NCBI RefSeq assembly: GCF_026309355.1
Contig: NZ_JAPJZK010000001.1
Coordinates: 1,302,001 to 1,366,000, forward strand
Source: Spartinivicinus marinus
Lineage (GTDB): Bacteria > Pseudomonadota > Gammaproteobacteria > Pseudomonadales > Zooshikellaceae
Length of the DNA: 64,000 nucleotides
Direction: 5' to 3'
The notes below the pieces were generated by a model, which was not told where the DNA came from, did not search any database, and saw only the letters and a list, made by a program, of their open reading frames with translations. The translations under genes and the position numbers were made by a program. The stretch's first letter is position 1; every line of letters begins with the position of its first letter. Shown piece after piece: positions 54,020 through 62,666 of this stretch.

Positions 54020-54787
54020 ATGAACCCACACATATTATTTTTATGTTTTTTAATAGTCAGTTTTAATACTGTAGCAAAAGAGTTAAAATTGGCACTGGGA
54101 ATGGTTGATTACCCGCCCTATTATTTTCAAGACGACCAAAACAGCATACGTGGTATTTCTGCTGAAGTCGCCCAGGTTCTTGCTAAACAGTTAGGCCATA
54201 AGTTGGTATATAAACGCTATCCTTTTGGACGTGTAGTATTATATCTACAAACAGGAAAAGCTGACATGGTTTGTCAATTTTTCAATACGCCCGACAGGGC
54301 CAAAGCGGCAATCTACACAGGTGTTCCCCATGTATTTGAATCCGCGTGGATGTTTATTAAAAAGGGTAATAAAATAAGCTATCAAAAAGATTTAAAACAG
54401 CTGCAAAATTATCGTTTTGGTGGTGTAATTGGTTATTCATTTGGCAAAGCCTATGACACTGCCGACTATTTGAATAAACAACATGCGGTGAGTGAGCAGG
54501 AGCAGATTAAAATGCTGTTAGCAGGCAGGTTTGATATTGCGTTAGGCACCAAGCAAACTATTATCTATCACGCAAAGAAAATGCAAATTCTTGATCAAAT
54601 TGAGTTTTTAACGCCAACATTGGCTGACTCTCCTGTATATATGGCATTTTCACGAGCAAGAAATGACGCCTATGAGTTAGCTACAACATTTACAGAGGCG
54701 CTGGTTGAATATAAGAAAACTGCCGAATATCGACAGCTACTAAAGAAATATCATTTTGAATATCCTACGTTTGACTCAACTAATTAA
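54020..54787 (+). CDS. Orphan periplasmic solute-binding protein (family 3)
   Basis: 255 residues with a signal peptide (about 1-19, ending TVAKE). The family-3 fold is clear: LALGMVDYPPYYFQDDQNSIRGISAEVAQVLAKQL, then GKADMVCQFFNTPDRAKAAIYTG, then FGGVIGYSFGKAYD. It is less close to the two other binding proteins of this window than they are to each other. There are no permease genes beside it. A repeat half-copy follows within 20 bp of the stop. The gap 53713-54019 before it contains its promoter; no further feature was recognised. Confidence 0.8.
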   Translation: MNPHILFLCFLIVSFNTVAKELKLALGMVDYPPYYFQDDQNSIRGISAEVAQVLAKQLGHKLVYKRYPFGRVVLYLQTGKADMVCQFFNTPDRAKAAIYTGVPHVFESAWMFIKKGNKISYQKDLKQLQNYRFGGVIGYSFGKAYDTADYLNKQHAVSEQEQIKMLLAGRFDIALGTKQTIIYHAKKMQILDQIEFLTPTLADSPVYMAFSRARNDAYELATTFTEALVEYKKTAEYRQLLKKYHFEYPTFDSTN

Positions 54788-54803
54788 GCATTTTATTTTG
54801 AAA

Positions 54804-54829
54804 CCTAAAAATGATTCATGATAGGTATA
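54804..54829. repeat. Half-copy of dispersed element A
   Basis: CCTAAAAATGATTCATGATA plus GGTATA. It differs from 2061-2086 at one position. Confidence 0.6.
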
Positions 54830-54881
54830 ATACTCAACAAAATGCCTATACAGCTTTCAGTAGATATTGTCTGTTATAAAA

Positions 54882-54906
54882 AAGCTTCACTATTGAAGTG
54901 AAGCTT
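54882..54906 (-). terminator. Intrinsic terminator of the zinc-ribbon gene
   Basis: Stem AAGCTTCACT / AGTGAAGCTT with a 5-nt loop. On the minus strand it is followed by a TTTTTTATA-type run, 8 bp after the stop of the gene at 54914. Confidence 0.85.
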
Positions 54907-54913
54907 ATAACAC

Positions 54914-55123
54914 TTAAAAATACACCGTTTCACTAATACAAAGATCGTGATCGCATCTTGGGCAATTTGATTTTATTTTTAGATCTGATTGATTGGTTGC
55001 AGGAATTAATTCATCTTGATCCAAATTTTGATACTCTTCAGTATCAACAAAATCGAAACGCGTTTTACATTCTGGACAATTCACCCAAAGTTGAATATTC
55101 CACTCTGCTGCTACCGCTATCAT
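54914..55123 (-). CDS. Small zinc-ribbon protein
   Basis: 69 residues with two CxxC knuckles, CPEC (Cys16/Cys19) and CPRC (Cys54/Cys57), plus another Cys near the C-terminus (CISETVYF). This should form one zinc ribbon. GGGGGAG lies 3-4 nt before the ATG and an intrinsic terminator follows, so it is very likely expressed as its own unit. The function is unknown. Confidence 0.72.
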   Translation of the reverse strand: MIAVAAEWNIQLWVNCPECKTRFDFVDTEEYQNLDQDELIPATNQSDLKIKSNCPRCDHDLCISETVYF

Positions 55124-55137
55124 CTGCTCCCCCTACA

Positions 55138-55218
55138 ATATACCCTTCTCGAATAATTTTTAGAGCTTATTTTCACCGCTCGATGGTCGCCCCTAAAAAA
55201 ATTCACTTTGGCTATACC
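55138..55218 (-). repeat. Dispersed element A, compact full copy
   Basis: 81 bp with both ends related and inverted: ATATACCC--GAATAATTTTTAG at the left and, on the other strand, GGTATAGCC--GAATTTTTTTAG. It is the shortest apparently complete copy and shares the GGGGCGACCATCGAGCG core with the others on the minus strand. The 299-bp gap 55124-55422 contains nothing else recognised. Confidence 0.55.
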
Positions 55219-55422
55219 ACTTGGCAAGTGGTACATAGACTACTAGAACACACCCAATATGTTGGATATAACCCTCCGTGCATTGGATATAATTAAAGCG
55301 TCCTTATTTCAAAAATTTTACGTTATAGAGTTGCCAGTTGTTATTGGCATCACATAAATAACTAAAAACAAATCCATAATCAAGCAGTCGTATAATTTTT
55401 TTAATTTAAAGGTGCAGATCGT

Positions 55423-56175
55423 TCAAAATATCGCCGTTACGGCAACTGGGCTACCACTACCACCCACTAATTTTAATAATCCAATCATCAGCATAATATC
55501 AGTAGCGGGTAATTGATTTAGGTTGGTCAGGTTTTCTACAGCAAGCTTTTGATTAGATAGCAAGGCTTGATTAATACCAAAGTGGTTATCATGAGGAGAA
55601 TCTAGCCCATGGGTGTCAATTCCTATGCCCGCTATATTTCGCTGATGGATTAAAAATTCGGCGGCTTGCTGTGAAATGCTGGGAAACTGAGCAATTTCTT
55701 CAACAACATTAAAGTATTTTTCGGGGTCCAGCCAATACTCCGACCAGCCCGTCAAAACCAATACAATCTCCCCTTCACTAATAGGGCGATGGTGCTGTTC
55801 CCAGCGTAAAATATCGCCAACGGTTAGTTGATATGTTTCCTCTAGTTTTACTGATTCACTGATATCAATACAAACTGCTGATACTAACCAATGACTGCGG
55901 TTCATTGACGCTATATCTGCTGCTTGTTTAGTAAAACTCAGTGCTGAGTTTACATGCGTTCCACTGTGCTCACCCATGGTAAAGCTTCGTAAAAAATAGC
56001 CTTCTGCTAAGTAGTCAGCCACCTGGCTAAACTCAATCTTAGGATCACCAGGCCATAGAGGGATATTGGAATCAATGGAATGACTTAAATCAATTTGTTG
56101 GCGCTCAAGTAATTGGTTAATCCAAGTAGTAGAATGAGATGCTTTTTCAGTCACCACAGCGCCCCTTGAAGTCAA
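55423..56175 (-). CDS. Cyclase-family metal hydrolase (kynurenine formamidase-like)
   Basis: 250 residues. The fold is of the cyclase/KynB family: DLSHSIDSNIPLWPGDP, then the metal-binding motif MGEHSGTHVNSALSF, and late GIDTHGLDSPHD. The usual HxGTHxDxPxH has Asn instead of Asp and lacks the last His, so metal binding may differ. A subgroup with HSGTHxN is known to me in cyanobacteria. Family members hydrolyse amides such as N-formylkynurenine. No tryptophan-degradation genes are near, so the substrate is open. Confidence 0.75.
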   Translation of the reverse strand: MTSRGAVVTEKASHSTTWINQLLERQQIDLSHSIDSNIPLWPGDPKIEFSQVADYLAEGYFLRSFTMGEHSGTHVNSALSFTKQAADIASMNRSHWLVSAVCIDISESVKLEETYQLTVGDILRWEQHHRPISEGEIVLVLTGWSEYWLDPEKYFNVVEEIAQFPSISQQAAEFLIHQRNIAGIGIDTHGLDSPHDNHFGINQALLSNQKLAVENLTNLNQLPATDIMLMIGLLKLVGGSGSPVAVTAIF

Positions 56176-56220
56176 TTTCTACAGCTCTGACTAACCATAC
56201 AGATTAGGCATAAGCGTGAG

Positions 56221-56862
56221 TTATTTATGTTTTTTTACCACGCTTAAAATATCATCTTCTTTAACAACCTGATATAGTCCCTGCTCTAAGCCATCAGCGT
56301 ATTTTTTTAATAATTCACTAAATGAACCGGCCAATAACTCACGACATAGAGGCTCTTTACTGTCGATAAACACTTGTCCAGGTTTACCTGTTGTGGTTGG
56401 GTTTAGGTCAATAAACACTTCATAGAGACCTGGATCAGCAGCAATGGGAATCCAATTAGAGTCATAAAATACGGGTTGTACTTCTGGGCATTGTTCAGCC
56501 AATTGTTGCAAAGCCTGGTCATCTTCCAAGTCTTCAACACAAACGATCAATTGATTGCGATAAGCGACTATTTCTTCTGTGGGTAATAAATCACCATGAA
56601 ATGGCATAATGCCACAGACTAATGGCACCTCATCTTCTTGCTTCGCCTCTATCGAGCCAGGATCACAACTTAAGCTACCTTCACCATCGTGAATGGCTAA
56701 AAAAACTTTATAGTCTTCTGGCAATTTCAAGCCAATGACTGACTCCAGCTCATTAATTGCCGCATTACTGGCCCCTTCACCCAGGCTTGCTAAAAAAGCA
56801 GGTTCATTTTGTTTAAACCAGCTTTCAATGCGCCGCCATTGTTCCTCAACAAATGCTGTCAT
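56221..56862 (-). CDS. SMI1/KNR4 family protein
   Basis: 213 residues with the SMI1/KNR4 pattern: ESVIGLKLPEDYKVFLAIHDGEG in the N-terminal half, and a C-terminal region with FSELLKKYADGLEQGLYQVV. In bacteria this fold often serves as immunity protein to polymorphic toxins or as a general protein-binding domain. No toxin gene is adjacent. The start is ATG at 56862; the 57056 gene lies upstream in the same direction, separated by a strong hairpin, so they are likely separate units. Confidence 0.82.
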   Translation of the reverse strand: MTAFVEEQWRRIESWFKQNEPAFLASLGEGASNAAINELESVIGLKLPEDYKVFLAIHDGEGSLSCDPGSIEAKQEDEVPLVCGIMPFHGDLLPTEEIVAYRNQLIVCVEDLEDDQALQQLAEQCPEVQPVFYDSNWIPIAADPGLYEVFIDLNPTTTGKPGQVFIDSKEPLCRELLAGSFSELLKKYADGLEQGLYQVVKEDDILSVVKKHK

Positions 56863-56972
56863 TGTGCTCCTATCACTACCTGGTTACACACTTTAAGATT
56901 ACAGCTAGTTACAAGGTTACAGCTAACTATTGGCTGTTGAAGCGTGCACCAGCCAATAACACAACAATAAAT

Positions 56973-57014
56973 ACTAAAAGATGCAGTAACATATTTTGTA
57001 CTGCATCTTTTAGT
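56973..57014 (-). terminator. Terminator-like hairpin after the 57056 gene
   Basis: Perfect 16-bp stem (ACTAAAAGATGCAGTA / TACTGCATCTTTTAGT) with a 10-nt loop, 42 bp after the stop on the minus strand, followed by a short AT-rich stretch. Confidence 0.7.
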
Positions 57015-57055
57015 GTAGTGCCCAACACCAATTTACTACAAAAAATGGTATAAAG

Positions 57056-57358
57056 TTACTCACCTTCACCAATAGGTTCTTTAGAAGTAGATAAAAAGCC
57101 TCTGCCTTGGGCAAAATAGATGTAGACAGGCTTTTCATTACGCAGCACATCTAAAATGTTTTCAAACATGGCTGATGGCAAGTGCATGTAAATGATATCA
57201 CCACGCTGGTAATCATTTTCATACTCCATACCCGCATCATTAAACCGTAAAAATGCTTTGGTTTTACCATCATTACCATATAAAGCAATTTGAGCCCGAT
57301 TAGTCTGATAACCCTCTGGACCACCGTAAAATAAAATGTGGTAGCTTTTGACTTCCAT
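57056..57358 (-). CDS. Small hypothetical protein
   Basis: 100 residues, not recognised. Soluble, beta-rich appearance (SYHILFYGGPEGYQTNRAQIALYG, then AFLRFNDAGMEYENDY) with no signal peptide or motif that I know. It has a start ATG with AAGGGGA about 7 nt upstream, and a strong hairpin follows the stop, so it is likely a real monocistronic gene. It lies between the SMI1 gene and the GlcNAc operon without apparent functional link. Confidence 0.65.
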   Translation of the reverse strand: MEVKSYHILFYGGPEGYQTNRAQIALYGNDGKTKAFLRFNDAGMEYENDYQRGDIIYMHLPSAMFENILDVLRNEKPVYIYFAQGRGFLSTSKEPIGEGE

Positions 57359-57472
57359 TGTCGTCCCCTTTTGTAAGACAGATAGTAGGCATAAGCAATC
57401 GCTATCGACAGCTAGTGCAGTATGTAGCGAAATGATGCAGCACTAGTCTAATTTCAGCTTAGCAGTCAGCAA

Positions 57473-58396
57473 TTACACTGCAAGTGACTCAAGCCTGCTG
57501 CCCAAATAGGCAGCGCCCCTGACACCACTATCGGCTCCAAACTGGCTTGCTTGTAATTGAGTGGAAGGGTTACTGACTAAGGTATACTTTTGCCAGCTTT
57601 CAATAACGGCGGGATAAAATTCAGCTACTTGTGATAAGCCTCCACCTAAAATGATCGTATCTGGATCGATAAAATTAATGAGCATTGCCAAGCTGGCAGC
57701 TAAACACTCAATATAACAATCAATTACCTGAGCAGCCGCTGAGTCGCCCTGTCGCCAAGCAGCAATGATTGCTTCTGCTGATAACGTTTGACCGGTAAAA
57801 AAACTGGTTAAATTTTGTAAGCCTGAGCCTGAAATGTAGGTGTCAATACACCCTATACGTCCACAATTACAGTTTAGTTCTGGTAAATTAAACTGTTTAA
57901 CAGCAGCAGAGCAACCAAGTAATGGCAATGGCTGGTGGCCCCACTCACCTGTCAGTCCATGCTTACCCTCAATTAAGTTGCCATTAACAATTAGGCTTCC
58001 CCCTACTCCAGTGCCTAAAATCACAGCAAAAATCGTTTTATTATGTTCAGGGGCTATTGCTACTGCCTCCGCCATTCCAAAACAGTTAGCGTCATTGGTC
58101 AGCACTAAGGGTCGCTTCAGTCGTAACTGCAACTGATGTTTAAATGGCTGCTGGTTAACTGCCGGGGCATTGGCGGCATACCAAAGCTTACCATCTGTAC
58201 AACCTGGCGCACCAACCCCAACTGTTCCCCTTTGACCATATTGAGAGTCGTGCTGACTAACCAGGTTTTCAATTAAACCCAACAAATCAGCAAACCTGTC
58301 TGGTGTAGCTAAACGCTGATAAGCAATTTGATGAAATTGTTGATCAAATACCGCAAAACTTATTTTGGTACCACCAATATCAAACCCGTAGTGCAT
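57473..58396 (-). CDS. nagK: ROK-family N-acetylglucosamine kinase
   Basis: 307 residues, ROK kinase: the phosphate-binding motif DIGGTKISFAVFD at the N-terminus, the catalytic-region LTNDANCFGMAEA, GTGVGGSLIVNG, and the ROK zinc motif CNCGRIGCIDTYISGSGL. It phosphorylates imported GlcNAc to GlcNAc-6-phosphate, consistent with upstream nagA and nagB and with ABC uptake, which delivers unphosphorylated sugar. It is the last gene of the operon, 34 bp after nagA. Confidence 0.88.
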   Translation of the reverse strand: MHYGFDIGGTKISFAVFDQQFHQIAYQRLATPDRFADLLGLIENLVSQHDSQYGQRGTVGVGAPGCTDGKLWYAANAPAVNQQPFKHQLQLRLKRPLVLTNDANCFGMAEAVAIAPEHNKTIFAVILGTGVGGSLIVNGNLIEGKHGLTGEWGHQPLPLLGCSAAVKQFNLPELNCNCGRIGCIDTYISGSGLQNLTSFFTGQTLSAEAIIAAWRQGDSAAAQVIDCYIECLAASLAMLINFIDPDTIILGGGLSQVAEFYPAVIESWQKYTLVSNPSTQLQASQFGADSGVRGAAYLGSRLESLAV

Positions 58397-58430
58397 TAAT
58401 TAATATTCCATCAAAAAATCATATATTCAT

Positions 58431-59585
58431 TTATTTCGCCGTGCTTGGAAAGATCACCCCATCACTCACCGTAGCTAATACATCTACTGCTTTATCAAGC
58501 ACTGTCACGCAAGCACGAAAGCCAGGCTTTAATTTACCTAATTGCTTTTCTTGTTTAATAGCGGCTGCTGGATAGAAAGAAGCCATCCGCAACGCCTCAT
58601 CCAACGGTAAGTCTGTCATCTGAAGTATATTCTTTACAGCCTGATTCATACCCAAGTGAGCTCCAGCTAAGACTCCTTGTTGGTTTACACAACGCCCATC
58701 GCTGACTTCAATTCGCTCACCGTCCAACATAAACCAATGATAATCTTCAGCACCTACGGTCGCCATTGCATCCGTCACTAAAAATACTTTACCGGGCGGC
58801 TTGCACTTAATGGCCAACTGCATGTTGGCAGGGTGAATATGATAACCATCAGCAATAATATCCACCCATACCTGATCATTGGTTAATGCGGCACCCACCA
58901 AACCAGGCTCTCGAGTTGTCATAGGCGACATGGCATTATAAAGATGGGTAACACCCGTTATGCCTGCATTAAAACCCGCATTTGCTTGTTGCTCTGTTGC
59001 ATTAGAGTGCCCAGCAAACAAAATAAACCCTTCAGTAATCAACTGCTTAATAACCAATTCATCAGTCAGTTCAGGGGCCAATGTCATTAACATAGTACCA
59101 CGGGTTAATTTTGGTAGCTGACTGACAACACCTGTAGCTAATTGACACATTAAACCAGGTTGATGCGCACCTTTTCGTTGGGGGTTTAGAAATGGCCCTT
59201 CTAAGTGAATGCCTAGGATACCCGGCATATTGAGTGTAATCGCTTCATTGACTACGGCGACGGCCTCTTTCATTAACTCCCAAGGAGCTGTAATTAATGT
59301 GGGGAGCATCATGGTAGTGCCATGCTGGCAGTGCGCTACCATCATTTTCTCTAAAGCCTCCAGGGTGGGCTCATTATTAAATAGTACCCCACCACCACCA
59401 TTCACTTGCAAGTCAACAAACCCTGGTGCCATAATCCCTTCATAAGTAAAGCGAGCTAGTTCAGTGGGCAGTTTAGCGATAGGCAATACAGCTTTTATTT
59501 TGGTATCCGCTATCCAGAGCGCATAATCTTCATACCATTGTTCACCATCAAATAATTGAGGAGATATTAAGGCATATTCACCCAT
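58431..59585 (-). CDS. nagA: N-acetylglucosamine-6-phosphate deacetylase
   Basis: 384 residues from ATG at 59585, which overlaps the nagB stop (ATGGGTGA); a longer frame to 59645 would lie inside nagB. Motifs: GFVDLQVNGGGGV, the metal-site HLEGPFLNPQRKGAHQP, GHSNATEQQANAGF, THLYNAM and VTDAMA. It removes acetate from GlcNAc-6-phosphate. It is coupled to nagB in translation, and its product is the NagB substrate. Confidence 0.94.
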   Translation of the reverse strand: MGEYALISPQLFDGEQWYEDYALWIADTKIKAVLPIAKLPTELARFTYEGIMAPGFVDLQVNGGGGVLFNNEPTLEALEKMMVAHCQHGTTMMLPTLITAPWELMKEAVAVVNEAITLNMPGILGIHLEGPFLNPQRKGAHQPGLMCQLATGVVSQLPKLTRGTMLMTLAPELTDELVIKQLITEGFILFAGHSNATEQQANAGFNAGITGVTHLYNAMSPMTTREPGLVGAALTNDQVWVDIIADGYHIHPANMQLAIKCKPPGKVFLVTDAMATVGAEDYHWFMLDGERIEVSDGRCVNQQGVLAGAHLGMNQAVKNILQMTDLPLDEALRMASFYPAAAIKQEKQLGKLKPGFRACVTVLDKAVDVLATVSDGVIFPSTAK

Positions 59586-60390
59586 AACTTTTTGTGCAAC
59601 CCTCTCCTGATTGAGTGAAAAGGGTATCACAGGCCTGTTTAGCAAATTGGTAATAGTCTTGCATTATGAGTTCACTAGCAGCTTGTTGATCTAAAACAAT
59701 GGTCGCATATTGGTGTAGCTGCAAACAAGATGCAGGACACATTGCGCACACAGGCCCCTCAATCATAGCTTTCACAGCTTGTGCCTTATTAGTTCCAGTC
59801 GCTAACAACAATACTTGCCTGGCTTGCATAATGGTTTTAATGCCCATGGTAATGGCATGGGTTGGCTGATATTCCCCTAAGCCAAAAAAACGTTGGTTAT
59901 CTGCTTTGGTAGCATTGGTAAGTGCTTTCACTCGAGTAATGGAGTTTAAGCTGGATGTCGGTTCATTAAAACCAATATGACCATTTCGGCCAATACCTAG
60001 CAACTGTAAATCAATCCCCCCTTTTTCATGGATCAGTTGTTCATAGCGGATTGCTTCTTGCTGCACATCAACTGCATCGCCATGGGGAATATGAGTATTG
60101 CCAGGGTCAATATCGATAAAATCAAATAACTGGGTCTTCATATAGTAATGATAGCTTTGGCTATGGCTGGCCGAAACCCCAACATACTCATCTAAATTGA
60201 ATGTTGTTATTTGAGAAAATGATATGTGTTGCTGCTGATAGTATTTAATCAACTCTTTATATAAGGCAAGTGGCGTACTTCCTGTTGCCAAACCCAATAC
60301 AGCTGCAGGTTTTGTTTTAATTAATGATTCGCATACATCAGCCCCATAACAGGCCACCTGTTTAGCTGTTGGTAGAATTATGACTTCCAT
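59578..60390 (-). CDS. nagB: Glucosamine-6-phosphate deaminase
   Basis: 270 residues. Motifs: GLATGSTPLALY, TTFNLDEYVG with the catalytic Asp, LGIGRNGHIGFNEP with the His, and ATGTNKAQAVK. It converts glucosamine-6-phosphate to fructose-6-phosphate and ammonia, linking the pathway to glycolysis. The gene order nagB-nagA-nagK follows an ABC uptake system. The 45-bp gap to the ATPase gene suggests one transcript. Confidence 0.94.
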   Translation of the reverse strand: MEVIILPTAKQVACYGADVCESLIKTKPAAVLGLATGSTPLALYKELIKYYQQQHISFSQITTFNLDEYVGVSASHSQSYHYYMKTQLFDFIDIDPGNTHIPHGDAVDVQQEAIRYEQLIHEKGGIDLQLLGIGRNGHIGFNEPTSSLNSITRVKALTNATKADNQRFFGLGEYQPTHAITMGIKTIMQARQVLLLATGTNKAQAVKAMIEGPVCAMCPASCLQLHQYATIVLDQQAASELIMQDYYQFAKQACDTLFTQSGEGCTKSYG

Positions 60391-60434
60391 TAGCGGTCCA
60401 TCAGGAAAATATTATTGGCTAAATATTTTTTCTT

Positions 60435-61592
60435 TCAAGCAATTTGAGCAGGTTCATCCTTTGCTGCTATGCCTTTTTTAACGGAAATGGTCTGTTTGAG
60501 CTGTTCTTGCGCTGGCGTTTTTAATGAGCGTCCATTTTCAGCAAACAAATGAGAACGCGATAAATTTAAAATTAACCCTATAGACTGACCTACAAAACAA
60601 GGCTGATCAGCAGTCACTCGCACAACCATATTATAATCATGAGATAAACTAACATAAATATAACTATCACTCCCAAGTGACTCTTTCATGATTATCTTTC
60701 CAACCATCGCAGCGTTGTTATGGTCGGTTGTCACTTCTATATCCTCCGGTCTGATTCCTAATTTTACTTTTGTTGCTGTTGTATTTGGTTGCCAAGGCCA
60801 ATTTATCGATTTGAATAAACCTGATGAAAGTGTTATTTGCTGACCGCTAGTCGATAGCTCAGCGGGTAATAAATTTATTTTCGGCGAACCAATAAATTCT
60901 GCAACAAACTGATTGTCAGGGTGATGATATAAAGTAAGTGGATCGCCTACTTGCTCTATTTTTCCTTCATTTAGCACTACAATTCGATCAGCAAGGGTCA
61001 TCGCCTCTACCTGATCATGGGTAACATAAATCATCGTTGATGATAGCTGACGATGAAGTTTTGCAAGCTCCAGTCGCACTTCAGTACGTAGTGCAGCATC
61101 CAAATTAGAAAGTGGCTCATCTAATAAAAACACTTTTGGTTTTCGCACCATTGCCCGCCCAATAGCCACTCGTTGCCGCTGACCGCCAGACAGCTCTGCA
61201 GGTTTTCGTTTTAAATATTGCTCCAGCCTTAATACTTTAGCAGCATCATCAACTCGTTGTTGTATATCAAGCTTACTTAATTTTGCTTGCTTTAATGCAA
61301 GCGCCATATTATTAAAAACGGTTAAGTGAGGATATAGCGCATAGGTTTGAAATACCATACCGATGCCTCGTTTAGCTGGTGGCAAATGACTGACATCTTT
61401 ATTATCAATAAGAATGCTGCCTGTAGTCTGTTGCTCTAAGCCCGCAATCATTCTTAATAAGGTAGACTTACCACAGCCTGAAGGCCCAACAAAAGCAACA
61501 AATTCGCCTTCATCAATGGTAAGCTCAATATTGTCCATTACAGAAATACGGTTGTAAGCTTTACTAATATTTTTCAGCCGAATAGTAGACAT
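60435..61592 (-). CDS. ABC sugar transporter ATPase (MsmK/UgpC type)
   Basis: 385 residues. N-terminal ABC domain: Walker A GPSGCGKST, Q-loop MVFQTYALYPH, signature ELSGGQRQRVAI, Walker B VFLLDEPLSNLD, switch YVTHDQVEAM. A C-terminal regulatory TOBE/MOP-like region follows (VKLGIRPEDIEV). This type drives carbohydrate uptake family 1 systems. The two permeases and a binding-protein gene lie upstream, nag genes downstream, so the substrate is probably GlcNAc or chitin-derived sugar. Confidence 0.9.
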   Translation of the reverse strand: MSTIRLKNISKAYNRISVMDNIELTIDEGEFVAFVGPSGCGKSTLLRMIAGLEQQTTGSILIDNKDVSHLPPAKRGIGMVFQTYALYPHLTVFNNMALALKQAKLSKLDIQQRVDDAAKVLRLEQYLKRKPAELSGGQRQRVAIGRAMVRKPKVFLLDEPLSNLDAALRTEVRLELAKLHRQLSSTMIYVTHDQVEAMTLADRIVVLNEGKIEQVGDPLTLYHHPDNQFVAEFIGSPKINLLPAELSTSGQQITLSSGLFKSINWPWQPNTTATKVKLGIRPEDIEVTTDHNNAAMVGKIIMKESLGSDSYIYVSLSHDYNMVVRVTADQPCFVGQSIGLILNLSRSHLFAENGRSLKTPAQEQLKQTISVKKGIAAKDEPAQIA

Positions 61593-61649
61593 TATTTAAC
61601 CTTTATTTATCCCCCTCTCCCTCTAGAAGAGGACTGGGGTGAAACTATT

Positions 61650-62492
61650 TTACTTTACTGCTCCCGAAGTTATTCCCCTAATTAACTGCTTTGAAAAAAT
61701 AATATACAGTATCAGTACTGGCACCAATGCTAAGCTCAACGCAGATAAAACCGCATTCCAATTTGTTACAAACTGCCCTATAAACTGTTGGGTACCGAGT
61801 GTTACCGTTTTAACTTCATCACCAGGAGCTAAAATAAGTGGAAACCATAAATCATTCCAAATAGGTATCATGGTAAATACGGCTACAGTGGCTAAAGCAG
61901 GTCTGATTAACGGTAATACTATACGGAAAAAAATTGCATATTCACTTAAACCATCAACACGAGCAGCATCTTTTAAATCAGACGATAGTTGCCTCATAAA
62001 CTCCGTCAAAATAAATACAGATAAGGGCAACCCTTGCGCAATATAAACACAAATCAAAGCAAAGAGTGTATTCTCTATACCCACATCAACAACAAAATCT
62101 AAAATACCAACAGTACCTAAACGGATAGGGATCATTATACCAACAGCTAAATAAAGCCCAAGTAAAGCACTACCTTTAAACTTGTACTCAGCTAACGCAT
62201 AAGCCGCCATAGCGCCTAACAGTAATACAAAGAATAATGCTAATACAGTAACAGTAATACTATTCGAAAAATAACCAAAGAAATCCCCTTGTTCTAATAC
62301 TGTTTGATAACCCACTAACGAAAAACTTTCAGGGGTAGGCAATAACATTGGCTCTGTGAAAATGTACTTTTTTGTTTTAAATGAATTGATAATCACCAAT
62401 ACTAAAGGCATGATACAAATCAATGTATACGTTATAAGTATCAAATGAACAGACAAATGACTTGTAAGCTTGTTACCCTTATTCATTAACAT
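61650..62492 (-). CDS. ABC sugar transporter permease (MalG type)
   Basis: 280 residues with six membrane helices. The ABC permease EAA loop is EYAIFFRIVLPLIRPALATVAVFT, following DAARVDGLS. This is the CUT1 MalG-like partner. It lies before the ATPase gene. The 57-bp gap contains a short CCTCT-AGA-AGAGG inverted repeat in a pyrimidine-rich stretch of a type common in such genomes. Confidence 0.9.
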   Translation of the reverse strand: MLMNKGNKLTSHLSVHLILITYTLICIMPLVLVIINSFKTKKYIFTEPMLLPTPESFSLVGYQTVLEQGDFFGYFSNSITVTVLALFFVLLLGAMAAYALAEYKFKGSALLGLYLAVGIMIPIRLGTVGILDFVVDVGIENTLFALICVYIAQGLPLSVFILTEFMRQLSSDLKDAARVDGLSEYAIFFRIVLPLIRPALATVAVFTMIPIWNDLWFPLILAPGDEVKTVTLGTQQFIGQFVTNWNAVLSALSLALVPVLILYIIFSKQLIRGITSGAVK

Positions 62493-62559
62493 TAGCTCTT
62501 TATTCAGGATGCTTTTTTTATAATTTTTTCTTACTGCCCAACTATTGTTTTTAGTACCT

Positions 62560-62586
62560 TATCCTGTTACTCCATATCGGACACTA
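62560..62586. repeat. Copy of element B terminal repeat
   Basis: TATCCTGTTACTCCATATCG followed by GACACTA. It is the reverse complement of 37223-37249 with one mismatch and lies in the 174-bp gap between the two permease genes. Confidence 0.65.
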
Positions 62587-62666
62587 GATTTTTTTTCAAT
62601 ACTCTTGTGCGACACCCTCCAAGTAGAGAAGGAATTAAGTCGTGTAGCTTTTAAAGTACTCTATAT

